A stretch of 64,000 nt of DNA from Phaeacidiphilus oryzae TH49 (GCF_000744815.1 NZ_JQMQ01000005.1:2612055-2676054), one strand, 5' to 3'; shown: positions 42,155 through 51,112, numbered from the stretch's first letter. Program-made: numbers and translations. The notes: a model not told the origin generated them from the sequence alone.

Positions 42155-42385
42155 GGGGCGCGGGGCCTGCGCGCCCAGCCACCCCCGCCCACACCGTCAC
42201 CCCCGGCCCCGCACCGTGCGCCGCAGGCGCCCCCAAGGGGCGCGAGGAACTGCGCGACCAACCACCCACACCGCCGCACCCGGCAACGACGACCCCGTCA
42301 CACCCCGGCCCCGCCCCCCGCGCCGCAGGCGCAACCAGGGGCGCGAGGAACTGCGCGACCAGCCACCCACAGCCCCGCACCCGGC
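42155..42385. repeat. Tandem left arms of the intergenic repeat, copy 6
   Basis: Three left arms in the same orientation start near 42155 (variant GGGGCGCGGGGCCTGCGCGC), 42237 and 42338, each followed by CCCGGCAACG-like sequence and separated by 80-100 bases; no complementary right arm is present. It fills the 325-base gap between the convergent xylA and DD-carboxypeptidase genes. Confidence 0.75.
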
Positions 42386-42427
42386 AACGAGCACCCCCCT
42401 CGCACCCCGGCGCCGCCGCCGCGCCGC

Positions 42428-43372
42428 TCACGTGGAGCCCCCCGCCACCCGCCGCACCAGCTGGTCCGCCGCCGACAGCCCCGCGGCTATCAGGTCCGGC
42501 CCCTGCTGGCCGAGTACCACGCCGATGACCGTCACCTCCCGGCCGTCGGCTCCCCGCCACCGCGCCCGGAACATGAAGCTCCCCCCGGCCGCCGCATCCG
42601 ACCCGGTCTTCATCCCGAGGAAGCCGTCCCGCCCCAGCAGCGTGTCGGTGTTGCGCACCGACCCCGCCACCGGCAGGACGTAGTCGCGCGTGGCCATCAT
42701 CGCCGCCAGCGTCGGATCGCCGGCCGCCGTCTCCGCCAGGCGCAGCTGGTCGAGCGCGGTCGACACCGTCCCCGCGTCGTACCCGCTCGGGTCGGTGTAG
42801 GTGGTCCGGGAGATTCCCAGTGCCTTCGCCGTCGCGTTCATCTCGGCGACGAACGAGGCCTCACTGCCCGCGACCTGCCGGGCGACCAGCGCCGCGATGT
42901 TGTTCGCGGACGGCAGCAGGACGGCCATCAGCGCGTCCCGCTCGGTCAGCCGCTCGCCGGCCAGAACCGCGACGACCGACTGGTCCTCCATCCGCCGCCG
43001 CTCGGTGTCCTCGACATCGCCCCGGCCGACGACGAACACCCGCCCGTCCTCCGTCCCCTCCAGCGGGTCGTGCTTCAGCACCAGATACGCGGTCATCACC
43101 TTCGCCACACTGGCGATCGGCACCGGACGCTGGTCCGGGCTCGCCGCCGGCCGCCCCCCGTCGATCGCATACGCCCCCTGCCCGCTCCGGGGCCAGCCGT
43201 CCGAGGAGAGCGGGGCGGCCGAACCGCCCTTCCCGCCGAGGACGTGGCCGGCCCCGACCAGCGCCCCGGCGATGAGGAGCAGCGCCAGAACCGCCCCGAG
43301 CAGCCTGCGATGGCGCCGACGCGCCCGGTACCGGGTCGGCGTCCCGTACGAGGTCTGAGGATCGATGGCCAT
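42428..43372 (-). CDS. Membrane-anchored D-alanyl-D-alanine carboxypeptidase
   Basis: A 314-residue penicillin-binding carboxypeptidase (S11 type). A basic N-terminus and a TM anchor (residues 24-46) precede the catalytic domain. The active-site triad motifs are S-V-A-K at about 88-91, S-A-N in LPSANNIAALV, and K-T-G in GMKTGSDAAAGG. It trims terminal D-Ala from peptidoglycan. ATG 43372 is supported by promoter geometry: the CGTAT element is 34 bases upstream, exactly as for the gene at 43455-44594. It belongs with the adjacent two-component genes in a presumed envelope module. Confidence 0.9.
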   Translation of the reverse strand: MAIDPQTSYGTPTRYRARRRHRRLLGAVLALLLIAGALVGAGHVLGGKGGSAAPLSSDGWPRSGQGAYAIDGGRPAASPDQRPVPIASVAKVMTAYLVLKHDPLEGTEDGRVFVVGRGDVEDTERRRMEDQSVVAVLAGERLTERDALMAVLLPSANNIAALVARQVAGSEASFVAEMNATAKALGISRTTYTDPSGYDAGTVSTALDQLRLAETAAGDPTLAAMMATRDYVLPVAGSVRNTDTLLGRDGFLGMKTGSDAAAGGSFMFRARWRGADGREVTVIGVVLGQQGPDLIAAGLSAADQLVRRVAGGST

Positions 43373-43405
43373 GCCGTCAGTCAAGGCCGCGCGGCGTTGT
43401 CAGCC

Positions 43406-43434
43406 CGTATGTGCTTTTCGATACACCGGCGATA
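43406..43434 (-). promoter_or_regulatory. OmpR-type direct repeat in the DD-carboxypeptidase promoter
   Basis: The plus strand reads CGTAT (43406-43410), 8 bases, CGATA (43419-43423), 6 bases, CGATA (43430-43434). The two CGATA elements have an 11-bp period, as bound by OmpR-family dimers. CGTAT, read as ATACG on the gene strand, is at -10 distance. Spacing and distance to the ATG are identical to those at 44628-44656. Confidence 0.6.
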
Positions 43435-43454
43435 GGCCCGCCCGCGGCCGGCCC

Positions 43455-44594
43455 TCACCACCCCAGCCGCGCCGTCACCGGCAGATGGTCGCTGCCGTTC
43501 GCCCCCAGCACCGCCGAGCTCTCCGCCCGCACCCCCCGCACCAGCACCTGATCGATCCGCGCGACCGGGAACCTGGCCGGCCAGGTGAAACCGAAGCCGT
43601 CCCCCGCCGTATCCTGCGCCGAGCGCAGCCCCGCCGCGGCGAGACCGGCCAGCGCGCGATCGCCGAAAGTCCCGTTGAGGTCCCCGAGAAGGACCGTCCG
43701 CCCACTCCGATCGGCGGCCAGGGCACCGTCCAGCGCCTCCACGCCGATGTCCCGCGAGGCCGTCGAGAAGCCCGCGAGCGGGTTGACCCGCACGGACCCG
43801 AGATGCGCCACGTACACCGTCAGCGGCCCGTGGGCGGTGGTCACCGTCGTGCGGAGGGCGCGGTTCGAGGGGAGCTTCTCGGCCGCCGTCTTCCTGGCCG
43901 CCAGCGGCCCGTAGTCCGTGACGTCGATCGTCCGGGTGCCCGACAGCGGCCGCTTGCTCCACACCCCGACCGTCCCCTCCACCGCGCGGTACGGGTACGC
44001 CTTCGCCAGCGCCCGCTCGTAGCCGCCGGTGGCCTGCGGGGTCAGCTCCACCAGCGCCAGCAGGTCCGCCCCGGAGCCGGCCAGGGCGCGGGCGGTGCCG
44101 GCCGGGTCGGGGTTGCCGGCGTCCACGTTCTCCTCGGCCACCGTGAAGTCCCCGCCCTGGTGGGACTTGTCGGCCAGCACGCCGCCGAACAGGCTCAGCC
44201 ACACCACCGCCGGCACCACCAGCGCGACCGCCGCCGTGGCGGAGCGCCGCAGCAGCGCGAGGAGCAGCAGTACCGGCACGAGCAGCCCGAACCACGGCAG
44301 GAAGGTCTCCACCAGGCTGCCGAGGTTCCCGGTCCCCCGGTTCGGAATCCAGCCGTGCAGCAGCAGGAGCAGCGCGAGCAGCAGCGCCCCCGCCGTGAGC
44401 ACCCGCCCGCGCCGCCAGGGCCCGCCGTCGCCTTCGCGCCCGCGCCCCCGCCCCCGCTCGCGCTCGCGCTCCCGCGCCGCGCGGGCGCCGGCGCCGGCGC
44501 CGGTCCCGGCGGCCGTGCTCCCCCTCGTCGTCCCGGCCGTCGTCGTGTCCTGCGGCGTACCCGCCGTCCGCTCCGTGAGCGGGGTGTCGTTCAT
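43455..44594 (-). CDS. Membrane-anchored endonuclease/exonuclease/phosphatase-family protein
   Basis: A 379-residue protein. The cytoplasmic N-terminus is highly charged (RERERERGRGRGRE), three TM helices lie at about 68-150, then an EEP domain outside the membrane. EEP catalytic motifs are present: EENVDAG, the glutamate in LLALVELTPQ, VAHLGSV, GDLNGTFGD, RIDQVLVRG and GSDHLP. This architecture fits an extracellular phosphodiesterase or lipid/teichoic-acid phosphatase better than a nuclease, but the substrate is unknown. ATG 44594 is supported by the shared promoter geometry with the DD-carboxypeptidase. Confidence 0.82.
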   Translation of the reverse strand: MNDTPLTERTAGTPQDTTTAGTTRGSTAAGTGAGAGARAARERERERGRGRGREGDGGPWRRGRVLTAGALLLALLLLLHGWIPNRGTGNLGSLVETFLPWFGLLVPVLLLLALLRRSATAAVALVVPAVVWLSLFGGVLADKSHQGGDFTVAEENVDAGNPDPAGTARALAGSGADLLALVELTPQATGGYERALAKAYPYRAVEGTVGVWSKRPLSGTRTIDVTDYGPLAARKTAAEKLPSNRALRTTVTTAHGPLTVYVAHLGSVRVNPLAGFSTASRDIGVEALDGALAADRSGRTVLLGDLNGTFGDRALAGLAAAGLRSAQDTAGDGFGFTWPARFPVARIDQVLVRGVRAESSAVLGANGSDHLPVTARLGW

Positions 44595-44627
44595 GCCGCC
44601 AGTCGACGGGGCGCGCTGTTGCGGGCG

Positions 44628-44656
44628 CGTATCGGGTTCTCGATACGCGGACGATA
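44628..44656. promoter_or_regulatory. OmpR-type direct repeat between the EEP gene and the response regulator
   Basis: The plus strand reads CGTAT (44628-44632), 8 bases, CGATA (44641-44645), 6 bases, CGATA (44652-44656): the same order and spacings as at 43406-43434. Distance from CGTAT to the EEP start is again 34 bases. The repeat is also 13 bases from the response-regulator -10, so it could serve both divergent genes. Confidence 0.6.
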
Positions 44657-44681
44657 TGTCCCGACTCGTAGCATCGGGAGT

Positions 44682-45377
44682 ATGCGTGTGCTGATCGTCG
44701 AGGACGAGCCCTATCTGGCGGAGGCCGTCCGCGACGGGCTGCGCCTGGAGGCGATCGCGGCGGACATCGCCGGCGACGGCGACACCGCGCTGGAGCTGCT
44801 CGGCGTCAACGCCTACGACATCGCCGTCCTGGACCGCGACATCCCCGGGCCGTCCGGCGACGAGGTCGCCGAGCGGATCGTCGCCTCCGGCAGCGGCATG
44901 CCCATCCTGATGCTCACCGCCGCCGACCGGCTGGACGACAAGGAGTCCGGCTTCGAGCTCGGCGCAGACGACTACCTCACCAAGCCCTTCGAGCTGCGGG
45001 AGCTCGTCCTCCGGCTGAGGGCGCTCGACCGCAGGCGGGCGCACAGCCGCCCGCCGGTGCGCGAGATCGCCGGCCTGCGGCTGGACCCGTTCCGCCGCGA
45101 GGTCTTCCGGGACGGCCGCTACGTCGCGCTGACCAGGAAGCAGTTCGCGGTGCTCGAGGTCCTGGTGGCCGCCGAGGGCGGGGTGGTCAGCGCCGAGGAG
45201 CTGCTGGAGCGGGCCTGGGACGAGAACGCCGACCCGTTCACCAACGCCGTCCGGATCACCGTCTCCGCGTTGCGGAAGCGACTCGGCGAGCCCTGGGTCA
45301 TCGCCACCGTTCCGGGCGTCGGCTACCGCATCGACGCCGAGGCGGGGGCCGGACAGGCCGGAGGAGACCGTGGATAG
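44682..45377 (+). CDS. OmpR/VanR-like response regulator
   Basis: A 231-residue response regulator. The receiver has the acidic pair E7-D8 and the phosphoacceptor D51 in AVLDRDIPGPSG, then T/K switch residues (LTAAD, TKPF). The C-terminal winged helix includes LTRKQFAVLEVLVAAEGGVVSAEELLERAWDE. ATG 44682 follows TAGCAT by 7 bases, a leaderless arrangement. The stop overlaps the kinase start by 8 bases. Its likely targets are genes with the CGATA 11-bp repeat: the DD-carboxypeptidase, the EEP protein and possibly ftsW or the membrane protein at 55 kb. Confidence 0.93.
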   Translation: MRVLIVEDEPYLAEAVRDGLRLEAIAADIAGDGDTALELLGVNAYDIAVLDRDIPGPSGDEVAERIVASGSGMPILMLTAADRLDDKESGFELGADDYLTKPFELRELVLRLRALDRRRAHSRPPVREIAGLRLDPFRREVFRDGRYVALTRKQFAVLEVLVAAEGGVVSAEELLERAWDENADPFTNAVRITVSALRKRLGEPWVIATVPGVGYRIDAEAGAGQAGGDRG

Positions 45378-46434
45378 AGCCCCGGGCCTGGGTGTCCGCC
45401 TGAAGTTCACCCTCAGCTACGCCGGATTCGTCATGCTGGCCGGCGCGTTCCTCCTCCTCGTGGTGTGGGCGTTCCTGGAGCGCGCCCGCCACGTCGGGCT
45501 GGTCTTCCTGCCCAGCTACCGGCTCGCCGTGCTGCGCGAGTTCGCCCCGATCGGGGTCCTGGTGCTGGCCTTTCTGCTGGCCTTCGGCCTCCTCGGCGGC
45601 TGGTTCCTGGCCGGCCGGATGCTCGCCCCGCTGAACCGCATCACCGAGGCCACCCGGCTGGCGGCGACCGGTTCCCTCGCCCACCGGATCGAACTGCCGG
45701 GCCGCCGGGACGAGTTCCGCGAGCTGGCCGACGCCTTCGACACCATGCTCGCCCGGCTGCAGGCGCACGTCGCCGAGCAGCGGAGGTTCGCGGCCAACGC
45801 CTCGCACGAACTCCGCACCCCGCTGGCAGTCTCCAAGAGCATCCTCGACCTGGCCCGCACCGATCCGGAGCGCCGCACAGGCGAGTTGATCGACCGGCTG
45901 CACGCCGTGAACACCCGGGCGATCGACCTCACCGAGGCGCTGCTCCTCCTCACCCGCGCCGAGCAGCGGACCTTCGACCGGGAGCGGGTCGACCTCTCCC
46001 TCCTCGCCGAGGAGGCGACGGAGACCCTCCTCCCCCTCGCGGAGAAGCACGGGGTCGCGATCCGGACCTCCGGGGAGTTCGCGCCCGCCCTCGGCTCACC
46101 CGCGCTGCTGCTCCAGCTGACCACGAACCTCGTCCACAACGCGATCGTCCACAACCTCGCCGAGGGCGGCACCGTGGCGGTGGCCACCGCCGTCCGCCCC
46201 GGCGGCGCCGTCCTCACCGTCGAGAACACCGGCGAGCGGCTCGACCCCCGGCTGGTCTCGACGCTCACCGAGCCGTTCCGCCGCGGCACCGACCGCATCC
46301 TCGGCGACCACGCCGGGGTCGGCCTCGGTCTGGCCATCGTCAAGAGCATCGCCGAGGCGCACGACGGGGAGCTCACGATCGCGCCCGGGCCGGCCGGCGG
46401 GCTCCGCGTCACGGTGCGGCTCCCCACCGGCTGA
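45370..46434 (+). CDS. Sensor histidine kinase partner of the 44.7-kb response regulator
   Basis: A 354-residue kinase with TM helices at about 17-36 and 60-82, a short external loop of some 25 residues, then HAMP (LAPLNRITEATRLAA). The H-box is ASHELRTP with H146, and the ATPase domain has NLVHNAIVHN, a G1-like VENTGERL, and GVGLGLAIVKSIA. The small sensor loop suggests sensing at or within the membrane. GTG 45370 has GGAGGA upstream and overlaps the regulator stop, so both are made stoichiometrically. Confidence 0.93.
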   Translation: MDRAPGLGVRLKFTLSYAGFVMLAGAFLLLVVWAFLERARHVGLVFLPSYRLAVLREFAPIGVLVLAFLLAFGLLGGWFLAGRMLAPLNRITEATRLAATGSLAHRIELPGRRDEFRELADAFDTMLARLQAHVAEQRRFAANASHELRTPLAVSKSILDLARTDPERRTGELIDRLHAVNTRAIDLTEALLLLTRAEQRTFDRERVDLSLLAEEATETLLPLAEKHGVAIRTSGEFAPALGSPALLLQLTTNLVHNAIVHNLAEGGTVAVATAVRPGGAVLTVENTGERLDPRLVSTLTEPFRRGTDRILGDHAGVGLGLAIVKSIAEAHDGELTIAPGPAGGLRVTVRLPTG

Positions 46435-46454
46435 CGGCGCGCCCGCCCGGCCCG

Positions 46455-47498
46455 CTACTCCTGCGCCTTGCCGGTGGTCACCCGGGCGATCATCAGCGCG
46501 CCCAGGATGATCCCGCCGTAGATCGCCTGGATCCAGAACGACGGCACCTGGGCCAGCGTCAGCATGTTGTTGACGACGCCCAGCAGCAGCACCCCGGTCA
46601 CGGCGCCGGTCATCGTCCCCTTGCCGCCGTCCATCGAGATCCCGCCGATCACCGCGGCCGCCATCACCGTGAAGATCATGTTCTGGCCCTGGTTGGCGTT
46701 GATCGCCCCGACGTACCCGGTCTGGATCAGCCCGCCCACCGCGGCCAGCACGCCCGCCGCCACGTACACGCCCAGGGTGATCCGGTCCACCCGGATCCCC
46801 GCCGCCCGGGCCGCCTCCGCGTTGCCGCCGATGGCGTAGAGCGAGCGCCCGACCCGGTGGTAACGGAGGAAGACCCCCGCCACCGCGAAGCAGACCGCGG
46901 CCAGCCACACCGACAGCGGGATCGTCAGGAAGGTGTCCGTGGCCAGCGCGAAGAAGCCGTTCTGCATCCCGAAGAGGGTCTTCCCCTTCGTCGCGCCGAC
47001 CAGCAGCCCGCGCAGCACGATCAGCATGGCCAGCGTGACGATGAAGGAGTTCAGCCGCAGCCGGACCGCCAGCACGCCGTTGAACGCCCCGATCAGCCCG
47101 CCGACCACCAGGATCGCCAGCAGCGCCAGAATGAACGGCCATCCGGTGCCCCAGCCGGCCTCCGAGGCGGGCAGCACCAGCAGCGCCCCGATCGCCGGCG
47201 CGATCCCGACCACCGACTCCAGCGACAGGTCGATCTTCCCCACGATCAGCACCAGCGCCTCCGCCAGCACCACCATCGCCAGCGCCGCCGACGACCCCAG
47301 AATCGAGATGATGTTGGCCTGGGTCAGGAACGACGAGTTGAGCACCGCCCCCAGCACCACCAGCACCACCAGGGCCGGCACCAGCGCCAACTCCCGTGCC
47401 CTGCGCAGCAGTACGCCCCTGGCCCCGCCCGGGACGGAGCCGGAGGCCTCCTCCGCGCCCGCCTGGGCGGTCGCCGTATCGGCCGCGGTGTCAGCCAC
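46455..47498 (-). CDS. Ribose-type ABC transporter permease
   Basis: A 347-residue RbsC/XylH-like permease with 8-10 TM helices. The family segment GGNAEAARAAGIRVDRI is present, as is the central ILVVGGLIGAFNGVLAVRLRLNSFIVTLA. GTG 47498 overlaps the ATPase stop by 8 bases. It is the last gene of the binding protein - ATPase - permease operon importing a monosaccharide or polyol (inference). Confidence 0.9.
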   Translation of the reverse strand: MADTAADTATAQAGAEEASGSVPGGARGVLLRRARELALVPALVVLVVLGAVLNSSFLTQANIISILGSSAALAMVVLAEALVLIVGKIDLSLESVVGIAPAIGALLVLPASEAGWGTGWPFILALLAILVVGGLIGAFNGVLAVRLRLNSFIVTLAMLIVLRGLLVGATKGKTLFGMQNGFFALATDTFLTIPLSVWLAAVCFAVAGVFLRYHRVGRSLYAIGGNAEAARAAGIRVDRITLGVYVAAGVLAAVGGLIQTGYVGAINANQGQNMIFTVMAAAVIGGISMDGGKGTMTGAVTGVLLLGVVNNMLTLAQVPSFWIQAIYGGIILGALMIARVTTGKAQE

Positions 47499-49023
47499 GG
47501 TCCACTCCTTCGATCGACGCGATCAGCTCGTGGTCGTTCCAGCCGGCCGTATGCTCGGCGACGACCTCCCCGTGGAAGAGCACCAGCACCCGGTCGCACC
47601 GCCGCAGGTCGTCCAGCTCGTCGGAGACCACGACGATCGCCGTGCCGTCCTCCCGCGCGGTGTCGATCCGCGCGAGGAGCGACTCCTTGGAGCGGACGTC
47701 CACCCCCGCGGTCGGGTTGATCAGCACCAGCAGCCGGGGGTCCGAGGCCAGCGCCCTGGCCATCACCACCTTCTGCTGGTTGCCGCCGGAGAGGTCGGAG
47801 ACGGGCTGGTCCGGCCCCTCGGTGCGGATGTCGAGCCGCCGGATCAGGTCGGCGGCGAAGGCCCGCTTGGCGCCCGTCCCCACCAGCCCGTACCGGCCCA
47901 GCCGCTCGGTGACCGTCATGGTCGCGTTGTCGCCGATCGACAGGCCGTTGACCAGCCCCTGCTGGTGCCGGTCGCGCGGCACGCAGCCGACGCCCGCGTC
48001 CAGATGCCGCCGCACGTCCCCGTACGGCAGCTCCCGGCCGTCCAGCACGGCCCTGCCGGCGGTCGGCCGGCGCAGCCCGACCAGCGACTCGGCCAGCTCG
48101 ATCTTCCCGCTGGCGCTGCTTCCGGCGAGGCCGACGACCTCGCCCCGGTGCACCGTCAGGTCGATCGGATCGAAGCCCTCGCCGGAGAACCCGGACAGTT
48201 CAAGGCGGGTCTCCGCCTCCGCCGCCGCGTCCCCGCGCCCGGCGACCTCGTCGGCCGCCCGCCGCTCCTCGGCGACGGCCTCCCCGGCCATCGCCTCCAC
48301 CAGGGCGGCCCGGGGCAGTTCGGCCACCGGCGCGGTGGTCACCCAGCGGGCGTCCCGCAGCACGGTGACGGTCTGGCAGACCTCGTACACCTCCTGGAGG
48401 TGGTGGGAGATGAAGAGGAAGGTCACCCCGGAGTCCTGGAGGGTCCGCATCCTGGCGAAGAGCCGCTCGATCTCCCGGTTGTCCAGCTGGGCGGTCGGCT
48501 CGTCCAGCACGATGAACCGCGCGCCCAGGCTCAACGCCCTTGCGATCTCGACGAGTTGGCGGTCCTCGACCTTGAGGTCGCCGGTCCTGGCGTCGGGATC
48601 GACGTGGACGTCCCAGGTCTCCAGCAGCTCCCGGGAGTCCGCCCGCAGCCTCCGCCAGCTGATCATGCCCCAGCGGTTGACCGGCTGGCGGTTGATGAAC
48701 AGGTTCTCCGCGACGGTGAGTTCGGGCACCACCGTGGAGCGCTGGTAGACGCAGGCCACCCGCTGCCGCCAGGCGTCCCGGTCGGAGAGCGCCGGCGCCG
48801 GCTCCCCGGAGAACCGCAGCTCGCCCGTGTCGGCGGGCTGGAGCCCGGTCAGGATCTGCACCAGGGTGGACTTCCCGGCGCCGTTCCGGCCGACCAGCGC
48901 GTGCGACTCGCCGGCCCGCACGGTCAGCCGGGCGTCGGCGAGCGCCAGCGTCGACCCGTACCGCTTGCTGACCCCGCTGGCCTCCACCAGTGGGGCCTCC
49001 GCCCGCGGTGCCTCCGCGCTCAT
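47491..49023 (-). CDS. Ribose-type ABC transporter ATPase with two nucleotide-binding domains
   Basis: A 510-residue tandem ABC ATPase (RbsA-like). Domain 1 has Walker A GRNGAGKST, Walker B FIVLDEPTAQLD and signature KVEDRQLVEIARAL. Domain 2 has a degenerate Walker A (SSASGKIEL), signature LSGGNQQKV and LLVLINPTAGVD, the usual asymmetry of this family. A linker rich in Ala/Glu/Arg joins the halves. ATG 49023 is 8 bases after the binding-protein stop; an in-frame GTG 49035 overlaps it as GTGA. Confidence 0.9.
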   Translation of the reverse strand: MSAEAPRAEAPLVEASGVSKRYGSTLALADARLTVRAGESHALVGRNGAGKSTLVQILTGLQPADTGELRFSGEPAPALSDRDAWRQRVACVYQRSTVVPELTVAENLFINRQPVNRWGMISWRRLRADSRELLETWDVHVDPDARTGDLKVEDRQLVEIARALSLGARFIVLDEPTAQLDNREIERLFARMRTLQDSGVTFLFISHHLQEVYEVCQTVTVLRDARWVTTAPVAELPRAALVEAMAGEAVAEERRAADEVAGRGDAAAEAETRLELSGFSGEGFDPIDLTVHRGEVVGLAGSSASGKIELAESLVGLRRPTAGRAVLDGRELPYGDVRRHLDAGVGCVPRDRHQQGLVNGLSIGDNATMTVTERLGRYGLVGTGAKRAFAADLIRRLDIRTEGPDQPVSDLSGGNQQKVVMARALASDPRLLVLINPTAGVDVRSKESLLARIDTAREDGTAIVVVSDELDDLRRCDRVLVLFHGEVVAEHTAGWNDHELIASIEGVDRG

Positions 49024-49031
49024 CGCCGCAC

Positions 49032-50129
49032 TCACTGCGACTTGAGGGTGTTGCCCCACAGCGCGGGGTCGTCGACGTTGGACTTGGTCACCAGCGGGGC
49101 CGGCAGCTGGTCCTCCAGGTCGCCGTTGGGCAGCTTGACGATGGTGCTGCCGTGGTCGGTCGGGCCGGGCTTGAAGGTCTTGCCCTGCATCGCGGCCTGG
49201 ATGTAGTACATCGCCCACTTCGCGTACAGGTCGGCCGGCTGCGAGACGGTTGCGTCGATCTGGCCGGACCGGATCGCCTGGAACTCCTGCGGGATGCCGT
49301 CGTTGGAGATGATCGTGATGTGCCCGGCCTGCCCGGCCGGCTTCAGCAGGCCCTTGGTCTTCAGGGTCTCCAGCGTCGGCGCCAGGTACACCCCGCCGGC
49401 CTGCATGTAGATGCCCTTGACGTCCGGGTTGGCGTTGAGCACCGCGGCGAGCCCGGAGGCCGCCTTGTCCGACTGCCAGGCCGCGGGCACCTCCAGCACC
49501 TTCAGCCCCGGGTACTTCTTCTTGACGCAGCTGTCGAAGGCCTCACTGCGGTCGCGCCCGTTCACCGAGGCCAGGTCGCCCTGGATCTGCACGACCTTCC
49601 CCGACTTCACATGCTGTCCGAGGTAGTCGCAGGCCTTGAGGCCGTACGCGACGTTGTCGGCCCGGACCACCATCGCGACCTTGCCCTTGTCCGGGGCGAC
49701 GTCCACGGCCACCACCGGGATGCCCTTGCGCTGGGCCTGGTCGAGCCCCGCGGCTATCGCGCTGCTGTCGATCGGGGCCACCACCAGGCCCTTCACGCTC
49801 TGGTTGGCCAGGTTGTTGATGTCGGTGATCTGCTGCGCCGGGTCGTTGTTGGAGTTGACCGTCGGCAGGATGGCGACGCCCTGCTTCTTCGCCATCTGCG
49901 GGACGTAGTTGTTGTACGCCTCCCAGAACGGCGAGGTCAGCATCGGCAGGTCGACGCCGACCTTGCCGGTGCCGCCGCTCTTGCCGCCGGAACCGCCCGC
50001 CGTGGCGTTCGTCGTCCCGCAGCCGGAGAGACCGGCGACCGCCAGGGCCGCGGCGGCCGCGACGGCGCCGAGGGTCACCCGAGCGCTGCCCCGTCCGGTT
50101 CTGCCGCCGCCCACTGTGCTGCGCACCAT
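49032..50129 (-). CDS. Sugar-binding lipoprotein of the ribose-type importer
   Basis: A 365-residue periplasmic-binding-protein-like lipoprotein. The signal peptide ends with the lipobox LSGC at about residue 37, a Gly/Ser-rich linker follows, then a Peripla_BP_4 fold (LPMLTSPFWEAYNNYVPQMAKK, GLVVAPIDSSAI, GIPVVAVDVAP). The ligand is not determined; hexoses, pentoses or polyols are possible. The ATG has GAGGAG 8 bases upstream. The divergent GntR gene at 50317 is the likely regulator. Confidence 0.9.
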   Translation of the reverse strand: MVRSTVGGGRTGRGSARVTLGAVAAAAALAVAGLSGCGTTNATAGGSGGKSGGTGKVGVDLPMLTSPFWEAYNNYVPQMAKKQGVAILPTVNSNNDPAQQITDINNLANQSVKGLVVAPIDSSAIAAGLDQAQRKGIPVVAVDVAPDKGKVAMVVRADNVAYGLKACDYLGQHVKSGKVVQIQGDLASVNGRDRSEAFDSCVKKKYPGLKVLEVPAAWQSDKAASGLAAVLNANPDVKGIYMQAGGVYLAPTLETLKTKGLLKPAGQAGHITIISNDGIPQEFQAIRSGQIDATVSQPADLYAKWAMYYIQAAMQGKTFKPGPTDHGSTIVKLPNGDLEDQLPAPLVTKSNVDDPALWGNTLKSQ

Positions 50130-50279
50130 GCTGACCGCTCCTCGTCGAGGGGTGAGTGGTTGATCTGTTCAGCTCTGTTGATCTGACGGGCCGTCGCCTG
50201 ATTACTTATCAGACCTATTCGGCGGCGCAACACCCCCGAGACAGCAAATTCCCGCGATTTGCACGTTGCTGCGGCGGTA

Positions 50280-50309
50280 TTGGTCCGACCACCTCCCTGC
50301 CGCTACCCT
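50280..50309 (+). promoter_or_regulatory. Leaderless promoter of the GntR gene
   Basis: TTGGTC (50280-50285), an 18-base spacer, TACCCT (50304-50309), then 7 bases to the GTG at 50317. There is no SD. The divergent gap 50130-50316 also contains an AT-rich stretch (50150-50260) expected to hold the importer promoter. Confidence 0.5.
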
Positions 50310-50316
50310 CCGGATC

Positions 50317-51084
50317 GTGGACCAGCCGAAGACCTCAGCGACCACCCCGCCCCCAGCCTCCGGCGCCGCCGCGCCACCCCCGGCACCGCCAGCGCCGGGG
50401 CCGCGGCCCTCGGTCACCCAGCGGGCCATCGAGCGGATCAAGTCGATGATCGCCGCCGGCGAGCTGGAGCCGGGCCAGCGCCTCCCCACGGAACGGGACC
50501 TGGCCGCGCAGCTGGGCCTCTCCCGTTCCTCGATGCGGGAGGCCATCCGGGCGCTGACCGCCCTCGGCGTCCTGGAGGCGCGGCACGGCTCGGGGATCTA
50601 CGTCACCCGTCTGGAGGCCGGCGACCTGCTGGAGACCTTCGGCGTGGTCGCCGAGATCTCGCGCGGGCCGCGCCTGGTCGAGCTCCTGGAGGTCCGCAGG
50701 ATCCTCGAGTCCGCCGCGACGGCGATGGCCGCGGCCCGCATCGACGACTCCCAACTGTCCGATGTGGCCGACCACTTGGCCGCGATGGAGGCCACCGACG
50801 ATCCGGACGCGATCCTCGCCCATGACCTCGACTTCCACCGCTCGGTGGTCGCCGCGGCCGGCAACGAGACCCTCGCGGCGATCATCGAGGGCCTCTCCAA
50901 CCGCACCTTCCGCGCCCGCGTCTGGCGCGGCTACCAGGAGGAGGGCGCCTTCGCCCGCACCCGGGCCGAGCACGCCCGCATCCACGCCGCCCTCGCCGCC
51001 CGCGACCCCGAGGCCGCGAGAGCGGCCGCCGCCGTCCACGTGGCCGAGGTCGAGAACTGGCTCCGCGTGAACACGACGCCCTAG
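50317..51084 (+). CDS. GntR-family (FadR/FCD) transcriptional regulator
   Basis: A 255-residue FCD-type GntR regulator with a 30-residue Pro/Ala-rich leader, winged helix (GELEPGQRLPTERDLAAQLGLSRSSMREAIRAL) and FCD domain (HDLDFHRSVVAAAGNETL, RAEHARIHAALAARD). It is a close relative of the regulator at 13855-14541. GTG 50317 is chosen from the leaderless promoter; upstream codons lie over the promoter itself. It is divergent from the sugar importer, which it probably represses. Confidence 0.9.
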   Translation: MDQPKTSATTPPPASGAAAPPPAPPAPGPRPSVTQRAIERIKSMIAAGELEPGQRLPTERDLAAQLGLSRSSMREAIRALTALGVLEARHGSGIYVTRLEAGDLLETFGVVAEISRGPRLVELLEVRRILESAATAMAAARIDDSQLSDVADHLAAMEATDDPDAILAHDLDFHRSVVAAAGNETLAAIIEGLSNRTFRARVWRGYQEEGAFARTRAEHARIHAALAARDPEAARAAAAVHVAEVENWLRVNTTP

Positions 51085-51112
51085 CCCCCACCCCGCACCG
51101 CAAGCGCACAAA

